DNA of 64,000 nucleotides. It comes from Rossellomorea marisflavi. Lineage in GTDB: Bacteria > Bacillota > Bacilli > Bacillales > Bacillaceae_B. The notes under the pieces were generated by a model. It did no database searches. It was not told the DNA's origin and was given only the letters and a program-made list of their open reading frames with translations. Location of the stretch: NCBI RefSeq assembly GCF_001274775.1, contig NZ_LGUE01000004.1, positions 294,163 to 358,162 on the forward strand, read 5' to 3'. This document shows, one piece after another, positions 50,731 to 59,414 of the stretch (its first letter is position 1; every line of letters starts with the position of its first letter). A program made the position numbers and the translations under genes.

Positions 50731-50762
50731 AAAAAGGAGAGTGGCATGCCACCCTCCTTTTT
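50731..50762. terminator. Bidirectional terminator
   Basis: AAAAAGGAGAGTGGC and GCCACCCTCCTTTTT form a near-perfect stem. It separates the TetR gene from the convergent VOC gene and overlaps the latter's stop codon. Confidence 0.9.
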
Positions 50763-51141
50763 ATAGGTTTTCATAGATTTCAAGCAGCGTCCCATCCGGA
50801 TCGCGGAAATGAGCGACCTTGATGCCCCACTCCTCCTGTTCCACAGGTTCCGTTATGAAATCGACTCTTTCCTTCCATTCCTCATAAGCACGGGCAACAT
50901 CCGCCACCTTGAAGATCAAGGCCACGCGGTCCGTCCGGGAATCATCTTTCCGGTACACATCGCCGACCGCTTCCGCCATCTGCCTGCGGTCGAAAACCCC
51001 GAGCTTCATTCCACCGAACTCGAAGTCCGCATAGTTCGATTCCTCATCTCCCCATGCAACCTTGAAACCGAGCACGTTCCGGTAAAATAGGAAGCACTCT
51101 TTATAGCGGTCGACCAAAATCCTTGTATGGGTCAATTCCAT
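50761..51141 (-). CDS. VOC family protein
   Basis: The 126-residue protein is a typical glyoxalase/bleomycin resistance-like protein: ELTHTRILVDRYKECFLFYRNVLGF, NYADFEFGGMKLGVFDR, VALIFKVADV and HFRDPDGTLLEIYENL. The HxH/E metal ligands are partly visible (HTRI at residue 5 and FRDPDGTLLEIYE). It overlaps the upstream gene (TGATG), so the pair is co-translated. The substrate is unknown. Confidence 0.8.
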   Translation of the reverse strand: MELTHTRILVDRYKECFLFYRNVLGFKVAWGDEESNYADFEFGGMKLGVFDRRQMAEAVGDVYRKDDSRTDRVALIFKVADVARAYEEWKERVDFITEPVEQEEWGIKVAHFRDPDGTLLEIYENL

Positions 51142-51497
51142 CAGAACTCCCGCCTTTCCATGGAGGCATAAAACCGGGCACTGGTGGAGGGCATGAAGGT
51201 GACATCGAATCTTGCCACAAGCTCTTTTTTCACCCTGGATGCGAGTCCGCTGCCCTTTTGGTTGAAGGCTTCCTCCATTTCGATTCCACCGGCCCGGAGT
51301 TTATCATGGTCCCAATCGATCCATTCCCCGTATGTTTGACCCCACTCATCCAGCTCACTTGATAAAAGATCGGAGAGGCCCACCCCTTCCAACTCGAGGT
51401 TGCTTCCGCACGAATGGCACCAGACAGGGTCGGCACCGACATCGCCATCGATCCGGATTGTTGCGGGTGTACCGGTTATACATTCACAGTTCATCAT
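51141..51497 (-). CDS. Small hypothetical protein with a CxxC motif
   Basis: The 118-residue protein starts CECITGTPATIRIDGDVGADPVWCHSCG; the four Cys residues (C-x-C and C-x2-C) look like a zinc-ribbon-type site. The rest contains EWGQTYGEWIDWDHDKL. I do not recognise the family, but similar proteins are common in Bacillus next to VOC genes. Its stop overlaps the VOC start. Both ATG codons are plausible starts; the first has AAAGGA about 7 bp upstream. Confidence 0.5.
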   Translation of the reverse strand: MMNCECITGTPATIRIDGDVGADPVWCHSCGSNLELEGVGLSDLLSSELDEWGQTYGEWIDWDHDKLRAGGIEMEEAFNQKGSGLASRVKKELVARFDVTFMPSTSARFYASMERREF

Positions 51498-51514
51498 CCT
51501 TCATTCCTTTCATC

Positions 51515-51545
51515 AAAAAAATGCCGACTTTTAAAAAGTCAGCAT
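51515..51545 (-). terminator. Terminator of the second VOC gene
   Basis: On the minus strand TGCTGACTTT and AAAGTCGGCA form a stem followed by TTTTTTT. It overlaps the last codons of the VOC gene. Confidence 0.85.
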
Positions 51546-51962
51546 CGCACCTCGCTCATCGAACGTCGAAGAAGGATTCCACGCCACTTCCCACAGATTC
51601 TTCTCCGGGTCGGCAAAATAGGAGGTGCGCCCTCCCCAGAAGGCGTCGCTCGGTTCGCGGAGGATGGTGCCCCCCTTCGACCGGATGGTGTCGATGATGC
51701 GGTCGACTTCATCTTTTTCTTCCACGTTGATGGCGAGGGTGACAGGCTTGTAGCCTTCCGTCGGTTTGGCAAGGGGGACACCGGCATCCTTCTCAAGCTC
51801 TTCATGAGGGAACAGGGTGAGCATGACCCCGGCCGTTTTGAAGACGGCGTATGTATCCGAACTGAAGTCTGCTTCCTCCCATTCCAGTGATTGATAGAAG
51901 GCACGGAGCTTCGGCAGATCCTCCGCCCCCAGTGTGACGAGTGATATTCGCTGTGGAATCAT
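51531..51962 (-). CDS. VOC family protein
   Basis: The 143-residue protein has the VOC pattern: ISLVTLGAEDLPKLRAFYQSLEWEE, AVFKTAGVMLTLFPHEEL, VTLAINVEEKDEVDRIIDTI and YFADPEKNLWEVAWNP. It belongs to the broad YaeR/glyoxalase-like class. ATG 51962 is the second of two near ATG codons and gives 8 bp spacing to GGGG; the earlier ATG is too close. It is monocistronic between two terminated units. Confidence 0.75.
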   Translation of the reverse strand: MIPQRISLVTLGAEDLPKLRAFYQSLEWEEADFSSDTYAVFKTAGVMLTLFPHEELEKDAGVPLAKPTEGYKPVTLAINVEEKDEVDRIIDTIRSKGGTILREPSDAFWGGRTSYFADPEKNLWEVAWNPSSTFDERGAMLTF

Positions 51963-52001
51963 ATTCATTTCCCCTTTCCTCTCCATCGTACAGGATCCTC
52001 T

Positions 52002-52805
52002 TCAGGAATGATTGTAAAAATCGGACAGTTTGAGCTGGGACGGGGTCTTCCCCGTCTTCTTCAGGATGTCGTGATAAAGATGGGACTGGTCATAAAAGGA
52101 GGCGGACGCTTCCCCGACATTTCTGCCTCCACTTCTCACATAATCCGAGAGAAGGGACTGGAACCGGATGACGGCGCTGAACTTCTTCGGCGTGAGCCCG
52201 ACGTAGTCTGAGAAAAGCCGGGAGAGGGTCCGGGTGGAAAGGAACTGTTCGCCTGCGACCTCTTTCACGGACAGGATCCCTCTGCCTTCCAGGATCAATC
52301 TTACGGCTGCCTCCGCCTGGATGGACCTGGAGGACTGTGTATGGTCCCCGCTTCTTTTCAGAAAAAAAGCATCCAGGGATTCCACACTCAAGTCTGTTTC
52401 AGCGAGCTCTGTCAATTCCCTCACAAGTGCCGGTGAAAGATCATCGAGAAGCACCGAGGTGCCGGCGAGAGTCGATGCCTGTTCCCGGATGATGCGATGA
52501 TACGCCCCCGGATGAAAGCGGATGCCCCATGTGGCCGCCCCGTCCCCTCCCGGACTGACGGCATGGAAATATTCATCAAACATGCCGCAGTAGGACCATT
52601 CGTACCGGCCAGTGAGGGCATCCCTGTCATAAATGATGTCGGTGCACCCATCGGGAACGATGACGCTTGATAGCCGCGCACCCTTCCCCTTCATCGGCAC
52701 CGACTGCCAGTAACAGACGATGTAAGATGTGAGGGCGGGGTGTGGTCGATATTCCCGGTAATCCGTATTGGGACTTGTCATGACAATGGGGCGGAATGGC
52801 ATCAT
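52002..52805 (-). CDS. AraC family regulator (DUF6597-type N-terminus)
   Basis: The 267-residue regulator has an N-terminal domain with YREYRPHPALTSYIVCYWQS and VIVPDGCTDIIYD, typical of the DUF6597 kind, and a C-terminal AraC HTH (about residues 165-265) with EVAGEQFLSTRTLSRLFSDY and ASFYDQSHLYHDI. Two tandem ATG codons follow AAGGAG. It starts 1 bp after the histidine kinase stop, so it is the last gene of the MocR/RR/HK/AraC operon. Apparent upstream reading frame is in the kinase gene and is not real. Confidence 0.8.
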   Translation of the reverse strand: MMPFRPIVMTSPNTDYREYRPHPALTSYIVCYWQSVPMKGKGARLSSVIVPDGCTDIIYDRDALTGRYEWSYCGMFDEYFHAVSPGGDGAATWGIRFHPGAYHRIIREQASTLAGTSVLLDDLSPALVRELTELAETDLSVESLDAFFLKRSGDHTQSSRSIQAEAAVRLILEGRGILSVKEVAGEQFLSTRTLSRLFSDYVGLTPKKFSAVIRFQSLLSDYVRSGGRNVGEASASFYDQSHLYHDILKKTGKTPSQLKLSDFYNHS

Positions 52806-52806
52806 G

Positions 52807-54189
52807 TTAATTCTCCTTTGAAGGCAGGGTGATGATGAAGCGCGTTCCTTTACCCAATTCGCTTTCGATGGCCACTTCTCCTCCATGAAGGGAGATGATC
52901 TGCCGCACGATGGAAAGGCCGAGGCCGGTCCCCTCTTTCGTGCGAGAATCATCGACGCGGTAAAATTTATCGAACACCTGCGACACTTCATCTTCAGGGA
53001 TGCCGATTCCCGTGTCGCTGATGATGACCCGGGTCCCTCCGTCCTGCTCGAGGGTGATCCCGATCGTCCCGTCTTCGCGGTTGTATTTAATGGCGTTCGT
53101 GAGGAGGTTTTCCCACACGTTCTCCAAAAGCTCTTCATCGGCCCTGACCGTGGCGACCGGGATCTTATAAGAGAGCTCGATCCCTTCTTCATCCATCCGC
53201 CAGCGGTACTTCCGGATGACGGCTTTCAGCTGTTCATCCAGACGGTAATCCGTCACCTTGAGAGGATAGGCTTCCTGGTCCAGGGAGGTAAGGAGCAGGA
53301 GCTGTTTCGTCAGATTCGACAGCCGCTTCGTCTCACGTTCGATCACCTCGGCATATTCAATCCGTTCTTCCTCTCCTTCTGCGGTCTTCAAGAGATCTGC
53401 ATAGCCCTGGATGTTCATGAGGGGCGACTGGAAGTCATGGGAAACGGAGCTGATGAACGACTTCCGGGCCCGGTCATTATGAAGGAGCTGATCCTGCATG
53501 CGGTGGAAACTCTCGGACAGCTCCCCGATCTCGTCCTTCCGGTGGATATCGATGGGGTAGCTGAAGTTCTCCTGTGACACCTGCCTCGTCGCTTCCGTCA
53601 GCTTCGAAATCGGACGGGTAAGCTGCTTAGCGAGCATCATCATCCCGACGATGTTGAGTATCGCGATGACGGCGATGAACCCGGCAAGGACCGTATGAAA
53701 GTCCGATGCCAGAAGCTTTGTATCGGACCGGATGAACAGGCCATAGGTGTCTCCGTCGTACTCGAACGGCACGCCCACCGTGTTCTGGAGCTCATTGGAG
53801 AAGTGACCGAACATGAAGTTCAGGGTCGAGAAGTTGCTGATGCCGTGATACACATCCCCCTCTGTCAGGACCCGTTCTGCTTCTTCGGGAAACTCTTCAT
53901 TCTTGAACGGAAGGCCATAGAAACGCTCGTCCCCTTGTCCGTTCGTCACATAAATCTGATAGCCGAGCTTCGAGACGGAATCAAGATACCGGTCGAATGT
54001 TTCACCCGAATGATGCATGGCATCAAGCACCTTCACGATCTCCTTGGCCCGGTCCTCCTGCTGCTGGTCGGTTTTCTTCTTCGTGTAGTTCATGTAGAAG
54101 ACGTTCGCGAGGAAGAAACCCAGCACCGTGCTGACGACCAGGATCAGAAGGGTAGCGGCGATGAACTGCTTGTAGAGTGTCTTCATCAT
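52807..54189 (-). CDS. Sensor histidine kinase (two-component)
   Basis: The 460-residue kinase has two membrane helices (about 8-31 and 164-187) around an extracytoplasmic sensor domain of about 130 residues, then HAMP (about 188-240), HisKA with the phospho-histidine at H251 in SSVSHDFQSPL, and the ATPase domain with NLLTNAIKYN, VIISDTGIGIPEDE and GTGLGLSIVRQI. The SHDFQSPL box replaces the more common SHELRTPL. It overlaps the response regulator gene by 4 bp (ATGA). Confidence 0.9.
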   Translation of the reverse strand: MMKTLYKQFIAATLLILVVSTVLGFFLANVFYMNYTKKKTDQQQEDRAKEIVKVLDAMHHSGETFDRYLDSVSKLGYQIYVTNGQGDERFYGLPFKNEEFPEEAERVLTEGDVYHGISNFSTLNFMFGHFSNELQNTVGVPFEYDGDTYGLFIRSDTKLLASDFHTVLAGFIAVIAILNIVGMMMLAKQLTRPISKLTEATRQVSQENFSYPIDIHRKDEIGELSESFHRMQDQLLHNDRARKSFISSVSHDFQSPLMNIQGYADLLKTAEGEEERIEYAEVIERETKRLSNLTKQLLLLTSLDQEAYPLKVTDYRLDEQLKAVIRKYRWRMDEEGIELSYKIPVATVRADEELLENVWENLLTNAIKYNREDGTIGITLEQDGGTRVIISDTGIGIPEDEVSQVFDKFYRVDDSRTKEGTGLGLSIVRQIISLHGGEVAIESELGKGTRFIITLPSKEN

Positions 54190-54854
54190 GCCCCCTCCAA
54201 TCGGTAGCCCACCCCTCGGACCGTATGGATTTCCACGCTTGAGCCGTGCTTTTTCAGGCGGTCCCGGATCCGGTTCATATGGGTGTTGAGGCGGAGCTCG
54301 GTCCCTTCTTCCTCAAGGCCCCAGATCTCCTCGATCAATAGCCCCCGGGACGTCACCTTATTGGCCCGTCCCATCAGGGTGTAGAGGATTTCGAATTCCT
54401 TCAGGGGCAAGATCAGCGTTTCCTGATTGATGACCACCTCGAAGGTCTTCCGGTTGATGGACGTGTTCCCCATCACGATCTCATCCCGCATACTGCGCTC
54501 ATAGCGCCTGAGGATCACCTGGACGCGGAACAAAAGCTCCTTCGGTTCGAAGGGCTTCACGATGTAATCCTCCGTCCCGGAAAGAAATCCTTTTTCCTTA
54601 TCCTCAAGCTGTCCTTTCGCGGTCAACAAGATCACAGGGATGGACAGGTCCTCCGTCAGGATCTTCGTCAGGTCGAACCCATTCATCCCCGGCATCATCA
54701 CGTCGACGATGGCGAGATCCACCCTTTCTTCCTCCAACAGGTGCAGGGCTTCATCCGCATCCGATGCCTTCAGCACGTGGTAGCCTTCCTTGGTGAGGTG
54801 GATGGATACGAGACGCTGGATATGGAGATCATCATCTACCACAAGGATCTTCAT
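54186..54854 (-). CDS. Response regulator, OmpR/PhoB family
   Basis: The 222-residue protein has a receiver domain (about 1-120) with the acid pocket VVDDD and the phospho-aspartate D51 in LAIVDVMMPGMNG, a conserved lysine in VKPFEPKELL, and a C-terminal winged helix (about 128-222) with TLILPLKEFEILYTLMG and LNTHMNRIRDRL. It is the partner of the kinase encoded next. Its ATG overlaps the stop of the MocR gene (ATGA), so the three genes are translationally coupled. Confidence 0.9.
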   Translation of the reverse strand: MKILVVDDDLHIQRLVSIHLTKEGYHVLKASDADEALHLLEEERVDLAIVDVMMPGMNGFDLTKILTEDLSIPVILLTAKGQLEDKEKGFLSGTEDYIVKPFEPKELLFRVQVILRRYERSMRDEIVMGNTSINRKTFEVVINQETLILPLKEFEILYTLMGRANKVTSRGLLIEEIWGLEEEGTELRLNTHMNRIRDRLKKHGSSVEIHTVRGVGYRLEGA

Positions 54855-56281
54855 GGCGCATCCCTCCTTTCTTCTATGATTTTACGCAATTGGTGTAAGC
54901 CGATTTCCATCTCATCCAGCGATGCATACGCAAACGACAAGCGGATGTGATGAGCATCACCAGGGTCATAGATATATCCTGGATTCAAGAGGACCTTCCG
55001 CTGCAGTGCCTTCAGAAACAAGGCTTTATTCACAATGGGCGCGTGGAATCGGATCCAGATATAGAAACCTCCAGATGGACGATTCCACGTAGCAATATCC
55101 TGATACTGCCGCAATAAGATCTTTTCCATTCGTTCCGCCCTCTCCTGCAGACGCGTACGAAGCCTCTCCACATGCCGATCATACCTTCCGGACATCATCC
55201 AGTGAGCGACGATTTCTTGTGAAAACGCACTTGAGCCATAATCGGTCTGCATCTTGATATCAGCGAGTCTCTTGATGACAGGCGTCGGGGCCACGATCCA
55301 TCCGATTCGAAGACCGGGGCTTAAAGTCTTCGACACACTGCCCAGGTAGAGGACATGGCCAGCTTCATCCATGGCCTTCAACGGTGGGCTGCCTTCCCCG
55401 AACTGAAGTTCCTGATACACGTCGTCTTCAATGATTGGAATCCGGGCGTCACGACAGAGGGTGTAGAATGATTTTTTCTCCTCTACTGTCCAACTGTAAC
55501 CCGTAGGATTATTCAGGGTCGGGACGCAATAAAAAAGGGATTGCCCCTTTAGGCTACGAATCGTGGAAGATAGTGTTTCTGCTCTGTTGACGGCTTGCAT
55601 CCGCATGCCCGCTGATTGGAACGGATGGACAGAGTTGAGATAGGAGGGACCCTCCTGGAACACCGTCGCCCCTTCCTCCAACAAACCGACGGCGATGAGT
55701 TGGAGGGCCTGCAGGGCTCCTGAAACGATCAAGATATTATCAGAGGATACCGTGATACCCCGTTTCTCAAGTCGGGCGGATAGGGCTTCCCGGAGCTTTA
55801 TGCTGCCTTGTGGCGATGAATATCCGATGGCCCGTGCATCAAGGGTAATGGAACGAAGGGATTCTTCCAGTTCCCTGGCAGGTAGGAGGTCCGGTGACAG
55901 TTCTCCTGTGCCGAGTCTGATGATATCGTCTTTTTGCTCATAGTCATTGATCAATTGAATGGTGTGGTAATTGGGCTTGTGGACGCCGGTTTCAATGTGA
56001 CGCTGCCAGTTTGGACGCGCTTGGTCCATCAGAAGGTTCCATGCATTCCCGGTAACATAGATGCCGGAACCGACCCTCCCTTCAAGATATCCGTCTGCTT
56101 TCAACTCATCCAAGGCTGTCTGGATGGTACTTCGGTTCACACCGAATTCTTCTGCAAGCTTCCTTTGAGGGGGAATTCGCATATCGGTGCTCCAATCCCC
56201 TCTTTCTATCAAGGCTTTAATCCGATCGGTGATCTGCCGATGAATGCTGATCACGGCGTGACGATTGGGTTTCCAGTCCAT
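54851..56281 (-). CDS. MocR-type GntR regulator with aminotransferase domain
   Basis: The 476-residue protein joins an N-terminal GntR winged HTH (residues about 10-80: IPPQRKLAEEFGVNRSTIQT, LEGRVGSGIYVTG) to a class I aminotransferase-like domain (about 100-476) with the PLP lysine in SVSKTLSPGLRIGW. MocR regulators sense PLP-linked amino acid compounds. It is divergent from a LysE-type exporter, which it probably controls, and is coupled to the response regulator. ATG 56281 follows AAAGGAG; the upstream open frame is not real. Confidence 0.85.
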   Translation of the reverse strand: MDWKPNRHAVISIHRQITDRIKALIERGDWSTDMRIPPQRKLAEEFGVNRSTIQTALDELKADGYLEGRVGSGIYVTGNAWNLLMDQARPNWQRHIETGVHKPNYHTIQLINDYEQKDDIIRLGTGELSPDLLPARELEESLRSITLDARAIGYSSPQGSIKLREALSARLEKRGITVSSDNILIVSGALQALQLIAVGLLEEGATVFQEGPSYLNSVHPFQSAGMRMQAVNRAETLSSTIRSLKGQSLFYCVPTLNNPTGYSWTVEEKKSFYTLCRDARIPIIEDDVYQELQFGEGSPPLKAMDEAGHVLYLGSVSKTLSPGLRIGWIVAPTPVIKRLADIKMQTDYGSSAFSQEIVAHWMMSGRYDRHVERLRTRLQERAERMEKILLRQYQDIATWNRPSGGFYIWIRFHAPIVNKALFLKALQRKVLLNPGYIYDPGDAHHIRLSFAYASLDEMEIGLHQLRKIIEERRDAP

Positions 56282-56298
56282 CCTGTTCTCCTTTGAAA

Positions 56299-56324
56299 AT
56301 TGGATGGGTGAAAAACCATCCAAT
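56299..56324. promoter_or_regulatory. Inverted repeat between MocR and LysE genes
   Basis: ATTGGATGG and CCATCCAAT are perfect 9-bp inverted repeats around GTGAAAAA, in the 100-bp divergent region. It is a likely binding site for the MocR regulator, although MocR/GntR family members often use direct repeats. Confidence 0.55.
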
Positions 56325-56381
56325 TGGTTGTTTTCTTTTAGTTGTAACACAGTATGATGAAAGAAGAAAGGAGATGGTGCA

Positions 56382-56984
56382 ATGGACGCCCTTCTACATG
56401 GTATCCTACTGGCATTTGGTCTTATCCTTCCTTTAGGTGTGCAAAATGTGTTTGTCTTTTCCCAAGGGGCAGCACAACCCTCCCTTCCGAAGGCACTACC
56501 AGCAGCAGTCACTGCTTCCCTGTGCGATACCCTACTCATTCTGTTATCAGTCACCGGCTTATCCGTCATCGTCTTTACGTTTGATTGGCTTCGGACAGGA
56601 TTGATCATCGGCGGAGTCCTATTCCTGGTCTATATGGGGTGGACCCTCTGGCAGACCGAAGAAGCAAGTGCTTCGACTCATGGTGCCATGCCGCTCAAAC
56701 AGCAGATGGTCTTTGCCCTTTCCGTCTCGCTCCTCAACCCCCACGCCATCCTTGACACGGTCGGGGTCATCGGGACGAGCGCATTGGCATATACCGGAAT
56801 GGATCTACTCCTATTCACCTGTGCCTGTATCGGTGTTTCATGGCTATGGTTCCTCGGACTTATCTTCGCAGGATCTACCATGAAGCATGTTGATCCGACT
56901 GGAAGAGTGATGACGGTATTCAACAAATGCTCTGGCCTTTTCATCTGGGCCATGGCCCTTTATCTTCTCTCCGGTTTGGTTTAA
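56382..56984 (+). CDS. LysE/ArgO family amino acid exporter
   Basis: The 200-residue protein has about six helices and the LysE hallmark start LLHGILLAFGLILPLGVQNVF, plus a conserved SVSLLNPHAILDTVGVIG. It would export lysine, arginine or related amino acids. A MocR-type regulator is transcribed divergently and shares the inverted repeat, as in other MocR/LysE pairs. AGGAG precedes the ATG. A terminator follows. Confidence 0.85.
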   Translation: MDALLHGILLAFGLILPLGVQNVFVFSQGAAQPSLPKALPAAVTASLCDTLLILLSVTGLSVIVFTFDWLRTGLIIGGVLFLVYMGWTLWQTEEASASTHGAMPLKQQMVFALSVSLLNPHAILDTVGVIGTSALAYTGMDLLLFTCACIGVSWLWFLGLIFAGSTMKHVDPTGRVMTVFNKCSGLFIWAMALYLLSGLV

Positions 56985-56988
56985 AAGA

Positions 56989-57015
56989 AACCACAGGCCT
57001 CATAAGCCTGTGGTT
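56989..57015. terminator. Terminator between LysE and MMPL genes
   Basis: AACCACAGGC and GCCTGTGGTT form a 10-bp stem with a CTCATAA loop; moderate T content follows on both sides. Confidence 0.7.
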
Positions 57016-57022
57016 CTTCACG

Positions 57023-59137
57023 TTATTCCGTTGCTTCCTTCTTATCCTTCTCAAAGAAGAGGATGAGGGCCGGAAGCAGCATGCCGCGGACCAGGAAGGT
57101 GTCGATCAGGATCCCGATCGATACCATGAATCCGAAGATGAACAAGTCGGCGATTGGCATCGTCATGAGGGCTGCGAACGTGGCCGCAAGGATGACCCCG
57201 GCCGACGAGATGACGCCTCCTGTATTGCGTATGGCGATCTCGAGTCCTTTCTTCACTCCATGCACCCTGCGTTCTTCCATGAAGCGCGAGACAAGGATGA
57301 TGTTGTAATCGATCCCTAGGGCGACGAGGAAGATGAAGGCATAGACCGGAACCCTGGTGCTAATGGCATCATATCCAAAGAACACGTCGATGAGGAAAAG
57401 TCCCGCACCCAGTGCCGATGCGTATGAAATCAGGATCGTTGCCATCATGTAGAGCGGCATCTTCCATGAACGGGTCAGGAAGAAAAGAAGCGCAAGAATC
57501 AGGACGCTTTCCAGGACAACGATGGTTAAAATATCCCGGTTGTTCACGTCGCGTTCGTCGACGAGCTTCGCCGTCACACCCGCTACATAGGAATCACCTG
57601 AAATCGATGCATCCTTCAGGAGGCGATCGCCATTGTCGCGGATATCTTTCATGAAATCCATCGCTTCCACTGAGTATGGATCGGTATTCAACGCGATGCT
57701 GTACGATGCAGCGTCACGATCATCCGTCACACCTGTCAGCCTGACCGATGCCACTTCTTTATAGGAATCCAGTTTTTCCTGAAGGGCTTTCACGGATTCA
57801 TCAGAGAGCTCTTTTTTGCTCTCCACCAAGAACGTAGCAGGAGCGAGTTCCCCTTTATCAAACTGTTCTTCGACGATTTCATATCCAACGCGGGATGGCA
57901 GGTCATCCGGGAAGGACTTGACCATATTGAATTCAAAATCAAGGTTCAGGACGTTGGCGGCGGTGATGATCATGAACACCGCGACGGCCCCTCCGGCAAC
58001 AAGCGGTTTCTTCACCACGAATTTGGCGACCGGACCCCAGAATTTGTGCTTCACTTCTTTCTCTTGGCCATATTTCGGTACTTTCGGCCAGAAGGCTTTA
58101 CGCCCGAACAGGGTGAATAAGGCCGGGACAAGGGTGATGGACGCGAGCATGATCACAAGCATGGCCATTCCGAACACCGGCGCGAAGTTCGAGTAATCTC
58201 GGAAGTTCGCGAAGAAGAGGATGAGCATGGCGGCAAGCACGGTACCCCCGGCGAAAAAGACCGGTTCTCCCGTCGCCCTCATGGCCTGCTTCATGGATTC
58301 GTACTTGCTTTCATGGCGGTTAAGCTCTTCACGATAGCGTGAGAACACGAACAGAGAGTAGTCGATGACGGCAGCAAAGAGCAGGATGCTCATGATCGAC
58401 GTCGTCGAGTTGTTGATTTCAAGACCGGCAGACCCCATGAGGGCGATGGCCTGATTGGCAACCTGATAGACGATGGCCGTCGCGAGGAGCGGGATGATCG
58501 CGAGAAGCGGCGAGCGGTAAATGGCAATCAGGAGTACAAGGATGATGAGCACGGTCGCAATCAAAAGAACGAAGTCGGCGCTTTCAAAGAGCTTCACCGT
58601 GTCTCCTGCGATCCCGGCAGGACCTGTAATGTAGAAGTCCGTAGCCGATTGCTCCTTCGCCACATCGTTTCCAATCTCGGAGGCCATATCGATGATCGTC
58701 GAGTATTCGTCATTCCCGAGGCCTTTCTCGAGATTCATCGGGACGATCATCGTGGAACCGTCTTCCGACGTGAACCCTTCCAGGGCAGGTGGCGGCAGCT
58801 TGCTGATGTCCACGATGGAATCGATCCCTTCGATCTTTTCAGCACGGATTGCCTCCAGGATCTCATTGGCATCCTCTATGTTCACCTTTCCATCTTCATT
58901 ATGAAAGACGAGGATCCCAGGGGTTCCCTGGTCGTTCGGGAAGTACTCTTTTATTTTTTCGTCTGCGACGATGGACTTGGCATCATCGGGCAGGGACTGG
59001 AAATCCGACACCTTGTAGTCTGAGAGCTTCGGTCCGGCACTCAGGGCGATCATGACCACGAGCCAGGTGATGATCGTGATCCACATCCCCCGCTTGGTCG
59101 ATACCCAGTCGGTGATGGGCGATAATAATTTCTTCAT
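57023..59137 (-). CDS. MMPL family transporter (YdfJ-like)
   Basis: The 704-residue protein has the RND/MMPL layout: TM1 (MWITIITWLVVMIALSAG) then a large external loop, TM2-6 (about 185-340) with the MMPL core FAAVIDYSLFVFSRYREEL, a second external loop and TM7-12 with the matching LGIDYNIILVSRFMEER. The two aspartates in the DY motifs are the proton-relay positions of this family. It would export lipids or drugs. ATG 59137 follows AGGAG by 9 bp; a TTG upstream is too close. A palindrome lies at 59229-59245. Confidence 0.85.
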   Translation of the reverse strand: MKKLLSPITDWVSTKRGMWITIITWLVVMIALSAGPKLSDYKVSDFQSLPDDAKSIVADEKIKEYFPNDQGTPGILVFHNEDGKVNIEDANEILEAIRAEKIEGIDSIVDISKLPPPALEGFTSEDGSTMIVPMNLEKGLGNDEYSTIIDMASEIGNDVAKEQSATDFYITGPAGIAGDTVKLFESADFVLLIATVLIILVLLIAIYRSPLLAIIPLLATAIVYQVANQAIALMGSAGLEINNSTTSIMSILLFAAVIDYSLFVFSRYREELNRHESKYESMKQAMRATGEPVFFAGGTVLAAMLILFFANFRDYSNFAPVFGMAMLVIMLASITLVPALFTLFGRKAFWPKVPKYGQEKEVKHKFWGPVAKFVVKKPLVAGGAVAVFMIITAANVLNLDFEFNMVKSFPDDLPSRVGYEIVEEQFDKGELAPATFLVESKKELSDESVKALQEKLDSYKEVASVRLTGVTDDRDAASYSIALNTDPYSVEAMDFMKDIRDNGDRLLKDASISGDSYVAGVTAKLVDERDVNNRDILTIVVLESVLILALLFFLTRSWKMPLYMMATILISYASALGAGLFLIDVFFGYDAISTRVPVYAFIFLVALGIDYNIILVSRFMEERRVHGVKKGLEIAIRNTGGVISSAGVILAATFAALMTMPIADLFIFGFMVSIGILIDTFLVRGMLLPALILFFEKDKKEATE

Positions 59138-59228
59138 GTATGACAACTCCTATGAACAGAATGATTAAGCTTACGGGATCATTCTATCAAGGGAATATAA
59201 ACTGAATATCAATTCCTTGTGTCAAACT

Positions 59229-59245
59229 CCTTCAATGATTGAAGG
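59229..59245. promoter_or_regulatory. Palindrome upstream of the MMPL transporter
   Basis: CCTTCAA-tga-TTGAAGG is a perfect 7-bp-arm palindrome about 90 bp before the transporter start. It could be an operator; no regulator gene is adjacent. Confidence 0.4.
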
Positions 59246-59267
59246 AAGTGTGAAGAATGTAGAAGTC

Positions 59268-59393
59268 CGTTCCATTCCGCTGCGGGCGCCCGCTTTCCAC
59301 GGGGAGGGAGTCGAGCCTCCTCAGCTGCGCTTCCGGGGTCTCGATCTTCCCTCTTTTCCCGTTGGAGTCGGGCGCCCTCCGCTTCATTTCACT
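59268..59393. repeat. 126-bp GC-rich repeat, copy 1
   Basis: This segment is near-identical (about 5 differences) to 61802-61927, in the same orientation. It starts CGTTCCATTCCGCTGC and has GGGCGCCC palindromes near both ends and an internal GGGAGG...CCTCC stem. Repeats of this type (TTTCCGCGGGG-like with GAGCCTCCTC) are widespread in Bacillaceae intergenic regions. Confidence 0.8.
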
Positions 59394-59414
59394 CAGTGGT
59401 TTTTGATGATGGGT

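Noticed and set aside
52002..53192. 396-residue reading frame including the AraC regulator
   Set aside because: The N-terminal third overlaps the histidine kinase C-terminal coding region out of frame; the true start is behind AAGGAG at 52805.
54851..56608. 585-residue reading of MocR
   Set aside because: The extra N-terminus covers the divergent LysE gene and lacks a ribosome binding site; ATG 56281 is well supported.
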